The notes: generated from the letters alone by a model not told the origin. DNA of 64,000 nucleotides from Klebsiella michiganensis (GCA_000963575.1 CP011077.1:4898001-4962000); one strand, 5' to 3'; positions 1 to 8,856 are shown, counted from the first letter of the stretch. A program made the numbers and translations.

Positions 1-46
1 CGCATTTTTATCCAATAGCCCGCAATGATGCACTGGAGGATAACTA

Positions 47-1384
47 ATGGGATCGCAAATCTGGGTGGTGGGTACGCTGCTTGCCAGCATAATTTTAATC
101 GTGCTGACCATCGTAAAACTGAAGCTTCATCCTTTCCTCGCGCTGCTGCTGGCGAGCTTTTTCGTCGGCGTAATGATGGGCATGGGCCCGCTAGAGATGG
201 TCAACGCGGTGGAAAGCGGCATCGGCGGCACGCTGGGCTTTTTAGCCGCGGTCATCGGGCTGGGCACCATTTTGGGAAAAATGATGGAAGTCTCCGGTGC
301 CGCTGAGCGTATTGGCCTGGCGCTGCAGCGCTGCCGCTGGCTCTCCGCCGACGTGATTATGGTGCTGGTCGGGCTGATTTGCGGCATTACGCTGTTCGTT
401 GAGGTTGGCGTGGTGCTACTGATCCCGCTGGCCTTTTCCATCGCCAAAAAGACCCACATTTCTTTGCTGAAACTGGCGATCCCGCTGTGTACCGCGCTGA
501 TGGCGGTTCACTGCGTGGTGCCCCCCCACCCGGCGGCGCTGTTCGTGACCAACAAACTCGGCGCTGACGTAGGCACCGTGATTGTGTATGGCTTAGCAGT
601 TGGCCTGCTGGCGTCTCTGGTAGGTGGCCCGCTCTTCCTGAAGTGCCTGGGCAATCGCCTGCCGTTTAAATCCGTTCCCGCTGAATTTTCGGATCTGCAA
701 ACGCGAGACGCGGCTTCTCTGCCGTCTTTGAGCGCCACGCTGTTTACCGTGCTGCTGCCTATTTTCCTGATGCTGGCGAAAACGCTCGCGGAACTAAACA
801 TGACGCCGGGCAGCACGACATATACCGCGCTGGAGTTCATCGGCAACCCGATTACCGCCATGTTTATCGCCGTTTTCGTGGCCTATTATCTGCTGGGCCT
901 GCGCCAGCACATGAGTATCGCTACGCTGCTGAGCCACACCGAAAATGGCTTTGGCTCCATTGCGAATATCCTGATGATTATCGGGGCCGGCGGCGCGTTT
1001 AACGCCATCCTCAAGGCCAGCGGCATGGCCGACAGCCTCGCGCTGAGCCTTTCCAGCCTGCATCTGCACCCGATCCTGCTCGCCTGGCTGGTTGCGCTTA
1101 TTCTTCACGCCGCCGTCGGCTCCGCCACCGTGGCGATGATGGGCGCCACGGCTATCGTTGCCCCGCTGCTGCCGCTCTATCCCAACGTCAGCCCCGAGAT
1201 TGTTACGCTCGCCATTGGCTCCGGCGCTATCGGCTGCACCATTGTGACCGACTCGCTGTTCTGGCTGGTGAAGCAATACTGCGGCGCCACGCTCCATGAA
1301 ACCTTTAAGTACTACACCACGGCGACATTCATCGCTTCTTTAGTTGCACTGGCTGGCACATTCCTGCTTTCCTTTATCATCTGA
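47..1384 (+). CDS. dsdX: D-serine transporter DsdX (GntP family)
   Basis: A 445-residue inner-membrane permease that takes up D-serine by proton symport for DsdA to deaminate. Length and sequence follow E. coli DsdX closely throughout, for example SQIWVV at the N-terminus, the LICGITLFVEVGVVLLIPLAF segment region near residues 110-130, AVHCVVPPHPAAL near 155, and the terminal TFLLSFII. About a dozen hydrophobic segments are visible. The start is ATG at 47, preceded by GGAGGATAACTA. It is followed after 17 bp by dsdA, so the two form an operon. The usual divergent regulator gene dsdC would lie left of the window and is not seen. Other GntP permeases carry gluconate, but the dsdA partner and the close match make DsdX the best call. 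Confidence 0.96.
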   Translation: MGSQIWVVGTLLASIILIVLTIVKLKLHPFLALLLASFFVGVMMGMGPLEMVNAVESGIGGTLGFLAAVIGLGTILGKMMEVSGAAERIGLALQRCRWLSADVIMVLVGLICGITLFVEVGVVLLIPLAFSIAKKTHISLLKLAIPLCTALMAVHCVVPPHPAALFVTNKLGADVGTVIVYGLAVGLLASLVGGPLFLKCLGNRLPFKSVPAEFSDLQTRDAASLPSLSATLFTVLLPIFLMLAKTLAELNMTPGSTTYTALEFIGNPITAMFIAVFVAYYLLGLRQHMSIATLLSHTENGFGSIANILMIIGAGGAFNAILKASGMADSLALSLSSLHLHPILLAWLVALILHAAVGSATVAMMGATAIVAPLLPLYPNVSPEIVTLAIGSGAIGCTIVTDSLFWLVKQYCGATLHETFKYYTTATFIASLVALAGTFLLSFII

Positions 1385-1401
1385 GCGCCAGGAGGCTCGT
1401 T

Positions 1402-2730
1402 ATGAAATCGACAGAATTACACACGTTAACCGAAAAATTCCCGCTGCTCAGCGAGCTTACCGCCCTGAACGAAACGACCTGGTTTAACCCAGGAACGACC
1501 ACTCTTGCCGAAGGCTTACCGCATGTTGGCCTGACCGGGCAGGACGTGAAAGAAGCGCACGCCCGGCTGGCTCGCTTTGCGCCTTATCTGGCGAAAGCCT
1601 TCCCGGAAACCGCAGCAACCGGCGGTATTATCGAGTCAGAGCTGGCCGCCATTCCGGCGATGCAAAAGCGGCTGGAAAAAGAAAATGGGAAGAAACTCTG
1701 CGGCAATCTGTGGCTGAAAAAAGACAGCCATCTGCCTATTTCCGGCTCGATTAAGGCTCGCGGGGGCATTTATGAAGTCCTGACTCACGCGGAAAAACTG
1801 GCCATCGAGGCCGGGTTACTTAGCCTTGAAGATGACTACAGCCGGCTGCTGTCCCCTGAATTACGCGAGTTTTTCAGCCGCTACAGCATCGCCGTGGGCT
1901 CTACCGGCAACCTGGGTCTGTCGATTGGCATCATCAGCGCCCGGATTGGCTTCCGCGTCACGGTGCATATGTCCGCCGACGCCCGCGAATGGAAAAAAGC
2001 CAAACTGCGCAGCCATGGCGTTGAGGTGGTTGAATACGCCGAAGATTACGGCGTCGCCGTTGAGCAGGGGCGAAAAGCCGCCGAGGCGGACGCCAACTGT
2101 TTCTTTATCGATGATGAAAACTCCCGCACGCTGTTCCTGGGTTACGCCGTCGCCGGGCAACGACTGAAAGACCAATTCTCACGGCAGGCGATTGCCGTTG
2201 ATGAGCAGCATCCTTTGTTCGTCTATCTGCCCTGCGGCGTCGGCGGCGGCCCCGGTGGCGTAGCATTTGGGCTGAAGCTGGCCTTCGGCGATCACGTTCA
2301 CTGTATTTTTGCCGAGCCCACTCACTCCCCCTGCATGCTGTTAGGCGTTTACACCGGCCTGCATGATGCGCTTTCCGTGCAGGATATCGGAATAGATAAC
2401 CTGACCGCCGCCGACGGCCTGGCCGTAGGACGGGCTTCCGGCTTTGTCGGCAGAGCAATGCAAAGGCTGCTGGACGGCTTCTATACAGTGGACGATCAAA
2501 CGTTGTACAACATGCTTGGCGGGCTGGCAGAAGAAGAAAATATTCGCCTGGAGCCTTCGGCCCTGGCAGGCATGGCCGGGCCGCAGCGGGTTTGTGCCAC
2601 GGCCTCTTACCACGAGATGCAGGGCTTTAGCGCCCAGCAGCTTAATAACGCGACGCATTTGGTCTGGGCCACCGGGGGCGGTATGGTGCCTGAGGCCGAG
2701 ATGGCGCAGTATTTAGCGAAGGCTCGCTGA
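1402..2730 (+). CDS. dsdA: D-serine dehydratase (ammonia-lyase) DsdA
   Basis: PLP enzyme that converts D-serine to pyruvate and ammonia in the cytoplasm, so it detoxifies and catabolises D-serine. It has 442 residues, the same as E. coli DsdA. The PLP lysine is Lys118 in SGSIKARGG, the substrate/PLP-binding loop GSTGNLGLSIG follows near residue 168, and the glycine-rich phosphate-binding loop CGVGGGPGG lies near 280. An AGGAGG ribosome-binding site precedes ATG 1402. It is the second gene of dsdXA. A paired GC-rich hairpin repeat begins 6 bp after the stop and probably ends or stabilises the transcript. Confidence 0.97.
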   Translation: MKSTELHTLTEKFPLLSELTALNETTWFNPGTTTLAEGLPHVGLTGQDVKEAHARLARFAPYLAKAFPETAATGGIIESELAAIPAMQKRLEKENGKKLCGNLWLKKDSHLPISGSIKARGGIYEVLTHAEKLAIEAGLLSLEDDYSRLLSPELREFFSRYSIAVGSTGNLGLSIGIISARIGFRVTVHMSADAREWKKAKLRSHGVEVVEYAEDYGVAVEQGRKAAEADANCFFIDDENSRTLFLGYAVAGQRLKDQFSRQAIAVDEQHPLFVYLPCGVGGGPGGVAFGLKLAFGDHVHCIFAEPTHSPCMLLGVYTGLHDALSVQDIGIDNLTAADGLAVGRASGFVGRAMQRLLDGFYTVDDQTLYNMLGGLAEEENIRLEPSALAGMAGPQRVCATASYHEMQGFSAQQLNNATHLVWATGGGMVPEAEMAQYLAKAR

Positions 2731-2736
2731 TATTTC

Positions 2737-2843
2737 CCCTCACCCCGGTCCTCTCCCCAAAGGGGCGAGGGAGAAAACTCACGCCTTGCCCTGGCCACCG
2801 TTTTGTCCCCTCTCCCTTCCGGGGAGAGGGTTAGGGTGAGGGG
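2737..2843. repeat. Paired hairpin intergenic repeat, copy 1 of the family
   Basis: Two GC-rich hairpins face each other. The left arm begins CCCTCACCCCGG and contains CTCTCCCC-AAA-GGGGCGAG; the right arm has CCCTCTCC-CTTCC-GGGGAGAGGG and ends TTAGGGTGAGGGG. The outer ends CCCTCACC and GGTGAGGG are inverted copies, so the unit resembles a BIME made from two palindromes. Related copies are at 46170, 51393 and 55623, each just after a stop codon. Confidence 0.8.
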
Positions 2844-2910
2844 CATTCCTTCCGTCATATTTTTGTCATTTAGTTACCTTACTCTCACTTCCGGTTTAAT
2901 TATTTGATCA

Positions 2911-2926
2911 ATCTACGCGCGTAGAT
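2911..2926. promoter_or_regulatory. Perfect 16-bp palindrome, likely LacI-family operator
   Basis: The sequence ATCTACGCGCGTAGAT is a perfect palindrome with a central CG, the typical shape of a LacI-family operator. It lies 70 bp upstream of the MFS start at 2996, and a LacI-type gene is the next gene of this cassette. The pairing with that regulator is inferred. Confidence 0.6.
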
Positions 2927-2995
2927 ACACTGCGAGAAATGATTAAAAATGGCATCTTCGCCGACAGATAACGTTCGCTCTCTGTGAGAATTCTA

Positions 2996-4390
2996 ATGAC
3001 GACAAGCACTTTTTCCCCTCCTCCGGCTGATACGCCACACGCGGCAGAAGAACGCCTGGCCACGCCGGAAGGCAAACGTGATTTTATTCGCGCCACTTTC
3101 TCCTGCTGGCTTGGCACCACGATGGAATACGCGGACTTCGCGCTATATGGCCTGGCGGCCGGGATAATCTTTGGCGATGTGTTCTTCCCGGATGCCACGC
3201 CTGTCATGGCGCTGCTCTCCAGCTTTGCCGCTTACTCCGTTGGGTTCGTTGCCCGACCAATAGGTGCCCTGCTGTTTGGCTGGCTGGGCGACCGCTACGG
3301 TCGAAAAATGGTGATGGTCATTACCATTGCGTTAATGGGCTGCTCCACCACGCTCATTGGCCTGATCCCGAGCTACGCACAAATTGGCGTCTGGGCGCCG
3401 ACCTGTCTGGTTATCCTGCGTTTTGCCCAGGGGCTGGGCGCGGGCGCGGAGCTGTCCGGCGGCACCGTGATGCTGGGTGAATATGCGCCGGTGAAACGCC
3501 GCGGTCTGGTGTCATCCATTATCGGGCTGGGCTCCAACAGCGGCACGCTGCTGGCTTCTCTGACCTGGCTGCTGGTGCTGCAGATGGATAAAGAGACGCT
3601 GCTTGCCTGGGGCTGGCGTATTCCGTTCCTGTGCAGCATGTTGATTGCCGCTGTCGCCTTGATTATTCGCCAGCATCTGCGCGAAACCCCGGTGTTTGAG
3701 CGTCAAAAAGCGCTACTGGAAGCCCAGCGTAAACAGGTACGGGAAAAAGGGCTGGCCGAGCAGCAGGCAGACCCGCGCGGCTTCTGGCGCCGCACTCGCG
3801 CTTTCTGGACCATGGTCGGGCTACGCATTGGTGAAAACGGCCCTTCTTATCTCGCCCAGGGTTTTATTATCGGCTACGTTGCCAAGGTGCTGGCGGTGGA
3901 TAAATCCGTCCCGACGCTGGCGGTGCTTATCGCCTCGGTGCTGGGCTTCGCCATTATTCCTTTCGCCGGCTGGCTCTCCGACCGCTTTGGCCGCCGTATC
4001 GTTTACCGCTGGTTCTGCCTGTTACTGATTATCTACGCTTTCCCGGCCTTTATGCTGCTGGACTCGCGTGAACCCGCCATCGTCATTCCAACCATCGTTG
4101 TCGGGATGGGGCTGGCTTCGCTGGGGATTTTTGGCGTCCAGGCCGCCTGGGGCGTGGAGCTTTTCGGCGTGACGAACCGCTATACCAAGATGGCGTTTGC
4201 AAAAGAGCTCGGGTCAATGCTTTCCGGCGGAACTGCGCCGCTGATTGCCGCCGCGCTGCTCTCCTGGACCGGGCACTGGTGGCCAATCGCACTCTACTTC
4301 GCGGTGATGGCGGGCATTGGGCTGGTAACCACTTTCTTTGCCCCGGAGACCCGAGGGCGCGACCTCAATCTGCCGGAAGACGCTATTTGA
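2996..4390 (+). CDS. MFS transporter, metabolite:H+ symporter (MHS/ShiA-ProP type)
   Basis: A 464-residue inner-membrane permease with 12 predicted helices. The MHS-type pattern is clear: TTMEYADFALYG in helix 1, the loop GWLGDRYGRK between helices 2 and 3, RFAQGLGAGAELSGG in helix 4, and the second-half repeat GWLSDRFGRR. I chose ATG 2996 because GTGAG lies at normal spacing before it; an in-frame GTG at 2984 would add four residues. A LacI-family gene and a nucleoside hydrolase follow, so the likely substrate is a nucleoside or a related metabolite, but this comes only from context. Expression is probably governed by the palindrome at 2911. Confidence 0.85.
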   Translation: MTTSTFSPPPADTPHAAEERLATPEGKRDFIRATFSCWLGTTMEYADFALYGLAAGIIFGDVFFPDATPVMALLSSFAAYSVGFVARPIGALLFGWLGDRYGRKMVMVITIALMGCSTTLIGLIPSYAQIGVWAPTCLVILRFAQGLGAGAELSGGTVMLGEYAPVKRRGLVSSIIGLGSNSGTLLASLTWLLVLQMDKETLLAWGWRIPFLCSMLIAAVALIIRQHLRETPVFERQKALLEAQRKQVREKGLAEQQADPRGFWRRTRAFWTMVGLRIGENGPSYLAQGFIIGYVAKVLAVDKSVPTLAVLIASVLGFAIIPFAGWLSDRFGRRIVYRWFCLLLIIYAFPAFMLLDSREPAIVIPTIVVGMGLASLGIFGVQAAWGVELFGVTNRYTKMAFAKELGSMLSGGTAPLIAAALLSWTGHWWPIALYFAVMAGIGLVTTFFAPETRGRDLNLPEDAI

Positions 4391-4481
4391 TTTGTCACAG
4401 AGTTGACGGCGATTTTTACGGAGCAAAGCTTTATGCTGTGGCTCCGTTTATCGCCCGCCAGCCAAATAAAGCAGGTATTCA

Positions 4482-5519
4482 GTGACTAAGCCTCAAGTAC
4501 ACCGCGTTACCCGCGCTGAAGTCGCCAAAGAAGCAGGGACTTCCGTGGCGGTCGTCAGCTATGTGATTAACAACGGCCCGCGCCCGGTGGCGCAGGCTAC
4601 GCGTGAGCGCGTGCTCGCCGCCATCAAGAAAACCGGCTACCGCCCGAACGGCATTGCCAGGGCTTTAGCCAGCGGCACCACGCGCACCTACGGTTTAGTC
4701 GTTCCCAATATTGCCAACCCGTTTATCTCGTCCATGGCGCATGCACTTCAGCAGGAGGCGTTTGCCGATGGCCGGGTGCTGTTGCTGGGCGATTCCGGTG
4801 ATGACCGCGCCCGTGAGCTGGAGCTTATCAATAACCTGCTGCATCGCCAGGTTGACGGGCTGATTTATACCAGCGTCGACAGGCATCCTTACATCGATCT
4901 TATCCAGGCCAGCGGCACGCCGTGCGTGATGCTGGACAGAGTTGAGCCTGAGCTGAACGTTTGCTCGATTCAGGTTAACGAGCAGCACGCCGCCCGGCGC
5001 GCAACCCGTCATCTGATTGAGCACGGCTATCGTGACATCGCCATTATTTGCGGGCCGCAGGAGATGCTGAACACTCAGGATCGTATCAGCGGCTGGCGGC
5101 TGGCGCTGGAAGAAGCGGGCCTCGCCGTGCGCCCTGAATGGATTTTTTCAACGGATTACACCCGCCAGGGCGGGTACGATGCAACACAGCGAATGCTGGC
5201 CAGCGAATTACCTCGGGCGCTGTTTGCTACCAATGAACAGCAGGCCTTTGGCTGCCTGAGAGCGCTGTCTGAACACGGGCTTTCCGCGCCAAAAGACCTG
5301 GCCCTGGTGTGCTTTAACGGCACCCTGGAATCGGCCTTCAACGTTCCCTCTTTAACGACGGTTCGCCAGCCCGTTACGCAGATGGCGAAGAAAGCCATCG
5401 AGATGCTGAAAAAGTGGGACGGGCAGCCGCATAAATATGAATTCGATTTTGAGCTGGAGATAGGCGAGTCCTGCGGCTGCCGCTCCCTCACCACAAGCAG
5501 GAAGTCACAGGTAACATGA
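4482..5519 (+). CDS. LacI-family transcriptional regulator
   Basis: A 345-residue repressor. The N-terminal helix-turn-helix reads VTRAEVAKEAGTSVAVVSYV, followed by the hinge helix region RPNGIARALASG near residue 57. The rest is a periplasmic-binding-protein-like ligand domain (VVPNIANPFISS, GDSGDDRARELELINNL, QVDGLIY). It starts with GTG at 4482 after GCAGG. The stop overlaps the start of the nucleoside hydrolase gene in an ATGA, so the two are translationally coupled. The best guess is a sensor of a nucleoside or ribose-like ligand controlling its own cassette. Confidence 0.9.
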   Translation: MTKPQVHRVTRAEVAKEAGTSVAVVSYVINNGPRPVAQATRERVLAAIKKTGYRPNGIARALASGTTRTYGLVVPNIANPFISSMAHALQQEAFADGRVLLLGDSGDDRARELELINNLLHRQVDGLIYTSVDRHPYIDLIQASGTPCVMLDRVEPELNVCSIQVNEQHAARRATRHLIEHGYRDIAIICGPQEMLNTQDRISGWRLALEEAGLAVRPEWIFSTDYTRQGGYDATQRMLASELPRALFATNEQQAFGCLRALSEHGLSAPKDLALVCFNGTLESAFNVPSLTTVRQPVTQMAKKAIEMLKKWDGQPHKYEFDFELEIGESCGCRSLTTSRKSQVT

Positions 5520-6499
5520 AGCGTTTAATTATCGATTGCGATCCGGGTAACGGCGTTGCGGGGGCTAACGTAGATGATGGCCTGGCCCTTGCCCTGGCGC
5601 TGGCGGCCCCGGAGATTTCTCTGGAACTGATTACTACCGTGTCCGGCAATACGCCAAGCGAGGTGGGCTACGCCGTCGCGTCTGATTTAGTCGCGCGCCT
5701 GGGCATGTCCGTTGAGGTCGCCCGGGGAGCTTCACGAGCGCTGATTGAGCCTGCGGCACCGTGGCGTGAGCACCTGGATCATAAAGTCGATAAAGTGGGC
5801 CTCCGGCACCTGTGGAAGGACGTTACTGCCCCGCAAATGCTGGCCGAAGTGGCCCCGCTGGCGGTGCATAAGATGGGCGAACTTATCTGTGCGAATCCTG
5901 GCAAAATCACGCTGATCGCCATCGGCCCGTTGACCAACGTGGCGCTGGCTTTGCAGCTTTACCCGCAGATGGCGAGCGCAGTAGAAGAGATTGTGATTAT
6001 GGGCGGCGTCTTTCACGTTGACGGTTACCTGAAAGACACCAATTTTGGCGTCGACCCGGAGGCCGCCCACGCCGTGCTAACCAGCGGTGCCAACATTGTT
6101 CTGGTGCCGATGGACGTCACCACCCAAACCATGATGACCCACCGCGATCTGGATGCACTGGCCACCAGCGATAATCGCCTGAGTCGTTTTCTCGTGGACA
6201 CCATTCGCCCGTGGATGGATTTTTCCATGCAGACCCGCCAGTTACCAGGCTGCTGGATCCACGACGTACTGACCGTCGCCTGGCTGCTTGAGCCGGCACT
6301 GGTGAGCTGGACGGAGGATTATGTGGATGTGTCGCTGAGCGGGCTGAGCCGCGGCAGAACCCTCCGCTATGGCCCGGAACATTTGCGGCTGGCGGTGAAC
6401 GTTGACGCTCCGCGGGGCAAACCGGTTAAGCTGCTGCAAACCGTGGATAACCAGAAGCTGCTGCAGCTTATTGACCGCAATATCCGCCAGTTCGCATGA
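5516..6499 (+). CDS. Nucleoside hydrolase (inosine-uridine preferring family)
   Basis: A 327-residue cytoplasmic enzyme expected to cleave the N-glycosidic bond of nucleosides, giving ribose and base. The calcium-binding aspartate cluster is at the N-terminus: Asp7 and Asp9 in DCDPGN, then Asp20 and Asp21 in NVDDGLAL, so six extra residues separate the pairs compared with the short DTDPGIDD form of RihA/B. Other family motifs are GPLTNVALAL, IVIMGG, NFGVDPEAAHAV, MDVTTQ and a C-terminal HDVLTVAWLL with the conserved histidine. It overlaps the LacI gene by ATGA. It is not a close copy of E. coli RihA, RihB or RihC, so I give no symbol; substrate preference cannot be read. Confidence 0.88.
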   Translation: MKRLIIDCDPGNGVAGANVDDGLALALALAAPEISLELITTVSGNTPSEVGYAVASDLVARLGMSVEVARGASRALIEPAAPWREHLDHKVDKVGLRHLWKDVTAPQMLAEVAPLAVHKMGELICANPGKITLIAIGPLTNVALALQLYPQMASAVEEIVIMGGVFHVDGYLKDTNFGVDPEAAHAVLTSGANIVLVPMDVTTQTMMTHRDLDALATSDNRLSRFLVDTIRPWMDFSMQTRQLPGCWIHDVLTVAWLLEPALVSWTEDYVDVSLSGLSRGRTLRYGPEHLRLAVNVDAPRGKPVKLLQTVDNQKLLQLIDRNIRQFA

Positions 6500-6501
6500 A
6501 T

Positions 6502-6528
6502 AAAAAAGGCGCTTTCGCGCCTTTTTTT
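6502..6528. terminator. Bidirectional rho-independent terminator
   Basis: A stem AAAAAAGGCGC-TTTC-GCGCCTTTTTTT lies between the convergent nucleoside hydrolase and ABC ATPase genes. It has a U-run on both strands and overlaps the last two bases of the ATPase gene. Confidence 0.9.
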
Positions 6529-7258
6529 ACAGAACCTTGCTGAGAAAAGCCTGAGTTCGCGGGTTTTGCGGCGCGCTAAAGATCTGCGCGGGCACGCCTT
6601 GTTCCTGAATCACGCCCTGGTCAATAAAGATAACCCTGTCCGCCACTTCTCGGGCAAAGCCCATTTCGTGGGTCACGATAATCATCGTCATCCCTTCCTG
6701 CGCCAGCTGTTTCATCACCGCCAGCACTTCACCGACAAGCTCAGGATCCAGCGCCGAGGTTGGCTCGTCGAACAGGATTATCGACGGCTCCATCGCCAGC
6801 GCACGGGCAATCGCCACGCGCTGCTGTTGGCCGCCGGAAAGGCTCGAAGGCCAGGCGTCGATTTTGTCCAGCAGCCCCACCTTTTGCAGCAGCTTTTCAG
6901 CCCGGTTTACCGCTTCCGCTTTTGACAGCCCTTTCAGCGACATGGGTGCCATGATCAGGTTTTCCAACACCGTCATGTGCGGGAACAGGTTAAAGCGCTG
7001 GAACACCATGCCCACGCCTTCGCGCAGCGTGTTGAGGTTGGTTTTAGGGTCATGAACTGCGAAACCATTCACAATCACTTCGCCGCCGTCCGGTTTTTCC
7101 AGCGCGTTCAGGCAGCGCAGAAACGTACTTTTACCGGAGCCGGAAGGGCCGATCACGCAAACCACTTCCTGAGGCGCGATATCACAGGAGATGCCGCGCA
7201 GTACGTGGGTTTTGCCAAACTGTTTCTGTAAATCCTTAACGTGAATCACTTTTGCCAA
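6527..7258 (-). CDS. Polar amino-acid ABC transporter ATP-binding protein (GlnQ/ArtP type)
   Basis: A 243-residue ATPase that powers amino-acid import. The Walker A motif GPSGSGKST is at residues 37-45, the Q-loop VFQRFNLFPHMT near 87, the signature LSGGQQQR near 140, Walker B IILFDEPTSALD near 160, and the switch histidine in VTHEMGFA near 194. It is the last gene of a three-gene operon (binding protein, permease, ATPase) and overlaps the permease gene by 23 bp. The family is certain; the substrate is discussed with the binding protein. Confidence 0.95.
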   Translation of the reverse strand: MAKVIHVKDLQKQFGKTHVLRGISCDIAPQEVVCVIGPSGSGKSTFLRCLNALEKPDGGEVIVNGFAVHDPKTNLNTLREGVGMVFQRFNLFPHMTVLENLIMAPMSLKGLSKAEAVNRAEKLLQKVGLLDKIDAWPSSLSGGQQQRVAIARALAMEPSIILFDEPTSALDPELVGEVLAVMKQLAQEGMTMIIVTHEMGFAREVADRVIFIDQGVIQEQGVPAQIFSAPQNPRTQAFLSKVL

Positions 7259-8000
7259 ACCTCTTTTCCATATGTTGCACCAGCAGCGAAAGCAGGAACG
7301 TCAGCACCCAGTACACCACGGAAATGGTCAGGTACGGTTCCCAGTAGGTCGCGTAAGCGCCGGAAACGGTACGTGCCGCGTAGGCCAGGTCGGCGAGGCC
7401 GATGGCGGACGCCAGCGACGAGTCTTTCACAATGGCAATAGCGTTGTTGCCCAGCGGCGGCAGAATGCGGCGGAACGCCTGCGGCAGGATAACCTTGCGC
7501 ATCGTTTTGCCCCAGCCCATGCCCAGCGCGCGCGACGCTTCCATCTGCCCTTTGTCGATGGACTGAATGCCGGCGCGGAAAATCTCGGACACATAGGCCC
7601 CGGCGTTAAGGGTGATAGCCACCACGCAGGAGAGAAACGCCCCGTATTCGGAGCGAAGATCGCGGGCAAAGTCCACAGACATCATCCCGCTGGTGATCAT
7701 GATCCCGTCGCGCGGGTTAATAAACAGCGGCACCAGCGCAAAGTGAACCACCATGATCTGCACAAACAGAGGCGTGCCGCGAAATGCGCTGACGTACACG
7801 CGCACCGGCCACTGTACTGCATAACGCAGCACATGCCTCCACGGGCCGTCATCGGCGTGAGCCATACGGCCAAGCCCCAGCAGCAGCCCCCAGGTTGTGC
7901 CTAAAATCACACAGATAATGGTGCACTTGATGGTCATCAGCGCGCCCTGCATAAACAACGGCGCGTATTCTGAGATTATCTCCCAGCGAAATCCGGTCAT
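7236..8000 (-). CDS. Polar amino-acid ABC transporter permease (HisM/GlnP type)
   Basis: A 254-residue inner-membrane permease of the His/Glu/Gln/Arg/opine family with about five hydrophobic segments. The cytoplasmic EAA loop, which contacts the ATPase, is clear near residues 150-195: EIFRAGIQSIDKGQ, then EASRALGMGWGKTMRKVILPQ. It is the only permease gene of the set, so the channel is probably a homodimer. A hairpin at 8014-8030 lies between this gene and the binding-protein gene upstream, a usual arrangement that lowers permease expression relative to binding protein. Confidence 0.94.
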   Translation of the reverse strand: MTGFRWEIISEYAPLFMQGALMTIKCTIICVILGTTWGLLLGLGRMAHADDGPWRHVLRYAVQWPVRVYVSAFRGTPLFVQIMVVHFALVPLFINPRDGIMITSGMMSVDFARDLRSEYGAFLSCVVAITLNAGAYVSEIFRAGIQSIDKGQMEASRALGMGWGKTMRKVILPQAFRRILPPLGNNAIAIVKDSSLASAIGLADLAYAARTVSGAYATYWEPYLTISVVYWVLTFLLSLLVQHMEKRFGKSDSR

Positions 8001-8013
8001 ACCTGTCCTTTTT

Positions 8014-8030
8014 GGGGCCGGAGCGGCCCC
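8014..8030 (-). promoter_or_regulatory. Intercistronic GC hairpin between binding protein and permease genes
   Basis: GGGGCCG-CTC-CGGCCCC is a perfect 7-bp stem read on the minus strand. It is followed by A residues rather than U, so it is more likely a 3'-end stabiliser for the binding-protein message than a full terminator. Confidence 0.55.
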
Positions 8031-8039
8031 GATTGATAA

Positions 8040-8819
8040 TTACTCTGCCGGGAGGGTTGGAACGTTGTTGTCGAACCAGGTGGCGTAAATTTTAGCGTAG
8101 GTGCCGTCGGCGATGATTTTCTTCAGGCCGGCGTCGATTTTGCCTTTCAGCTCGGTGTTGCCTTTGGCGACCGCGATGCCGAAGTACTGGCGCTCAAACT
8201 TGCTGTCCGGCACCAGCTTCAGCGGTTTTTCCGGGTGGGATTTGATGTAGTACTTCACCACGCCCACGTCGCCCACGGCGGCGTCGATGCCATCTTCGGT
8301 CAGTTCCTGCAGCATCAGCGGGGTGTTGTCAAAGCGCTTGATGTCGGTGCTGTTTTTACCCAACACGTCGGACACCACGATGTCGCCGGTGCTGGAGTTA
8401 ACCACGCCGACTTTCTTGCCTTTCAGGGAGGTAACGGAATCGACTTTAGAGTCGGTCGGCACCACGATGGACTGCTCGGCCGGGAAATACGGCGTAGAGA
8501 AATCGACCATCGCTTTACGCTTGTCGGTAATGGTGATGCCAGAAATGATGATGTCGCGATCGCCGGAATTCAGCGTGGCGAAGATACCCTCCCACGGCGT
8601 GTTAACCAGCTTGATATCAAACCCTTCAGCTTTGGCGATGGCTTTGATGATGTCGATATCGAAACCTTCCAGCTGTTTCTGGCTGTTTTCGTATTCAAAC
8701 GGACGGTAGGTGCCACCGGAACCCACGACGTAGGTTTGTGCCAGCGCCTGGGCAGAACTGAACAATGCCGCGAGCAAACACCCGCCAGCCACTACTGATT
8801 TCATCGCTTTAGTTAACAT
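8040..8819 (-). CDS. Periplasmic amino-acid-binding protein (SBP family 3)
   Basis: A 259-residue precursor. Residues 1 to about 27 form a Sec signal peptide (MLTKAMKSVVAGG, hydrophobic core, AQALAQ). The mature part shows family-3 motifs: YRPFEYENSQKQLEGFDIDI near 40, WEGIFATLNSGDRDIIISGITIT near 80 and RKAMVDFSTPYF near 102. Aspartates and glutamate in the GFDIDI stretch and the GDVGVV region are typical of binders of polar or basic amino acids. It is the first gene of the importer operon. An ARG-box-like palindrome lies upstream at 8857, which would fit arginine, lysine or histidine as the cargo; this remains an inference. Confidence 0.92.
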   Translation of the reverse strand: MLTKAMKSVVAGGCLLAALFSSAQALAQTYVVGSGGTYRPFEYENSQKQLEGFDIDIIKAIAKAEGFDIKLVNTPWEGIFATLNSGDRDIIISGITITDKRKAMVDFSTPYFPAEQSIVVPTDSKVDSVTSLKGKKVGVVNSSTGDIVVSDVLGKNSTDIKRFDNTPLMLQELTEDGIDAAVGDVGVVKYYIKSHPEKPLKLVPDSKFERQYFGIAVAKGNTELKGKIDAGLKKIIADGTYAKIYATWFDNNVPTLPAE

Positions 8820-8856
8820 AGAAGCCCCTGGATATATGATGTTTTTATGCAGTTAA

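Noticed and set aside
4391..4481. Terminator in the gap between the MFS gene and the LacI gene
   Set aside because: ACGGAGC...GCTCCGT can pair, but the loop is 17 bases and no U-run follows; the gap more likely holds a promoter or simply links the cassette.
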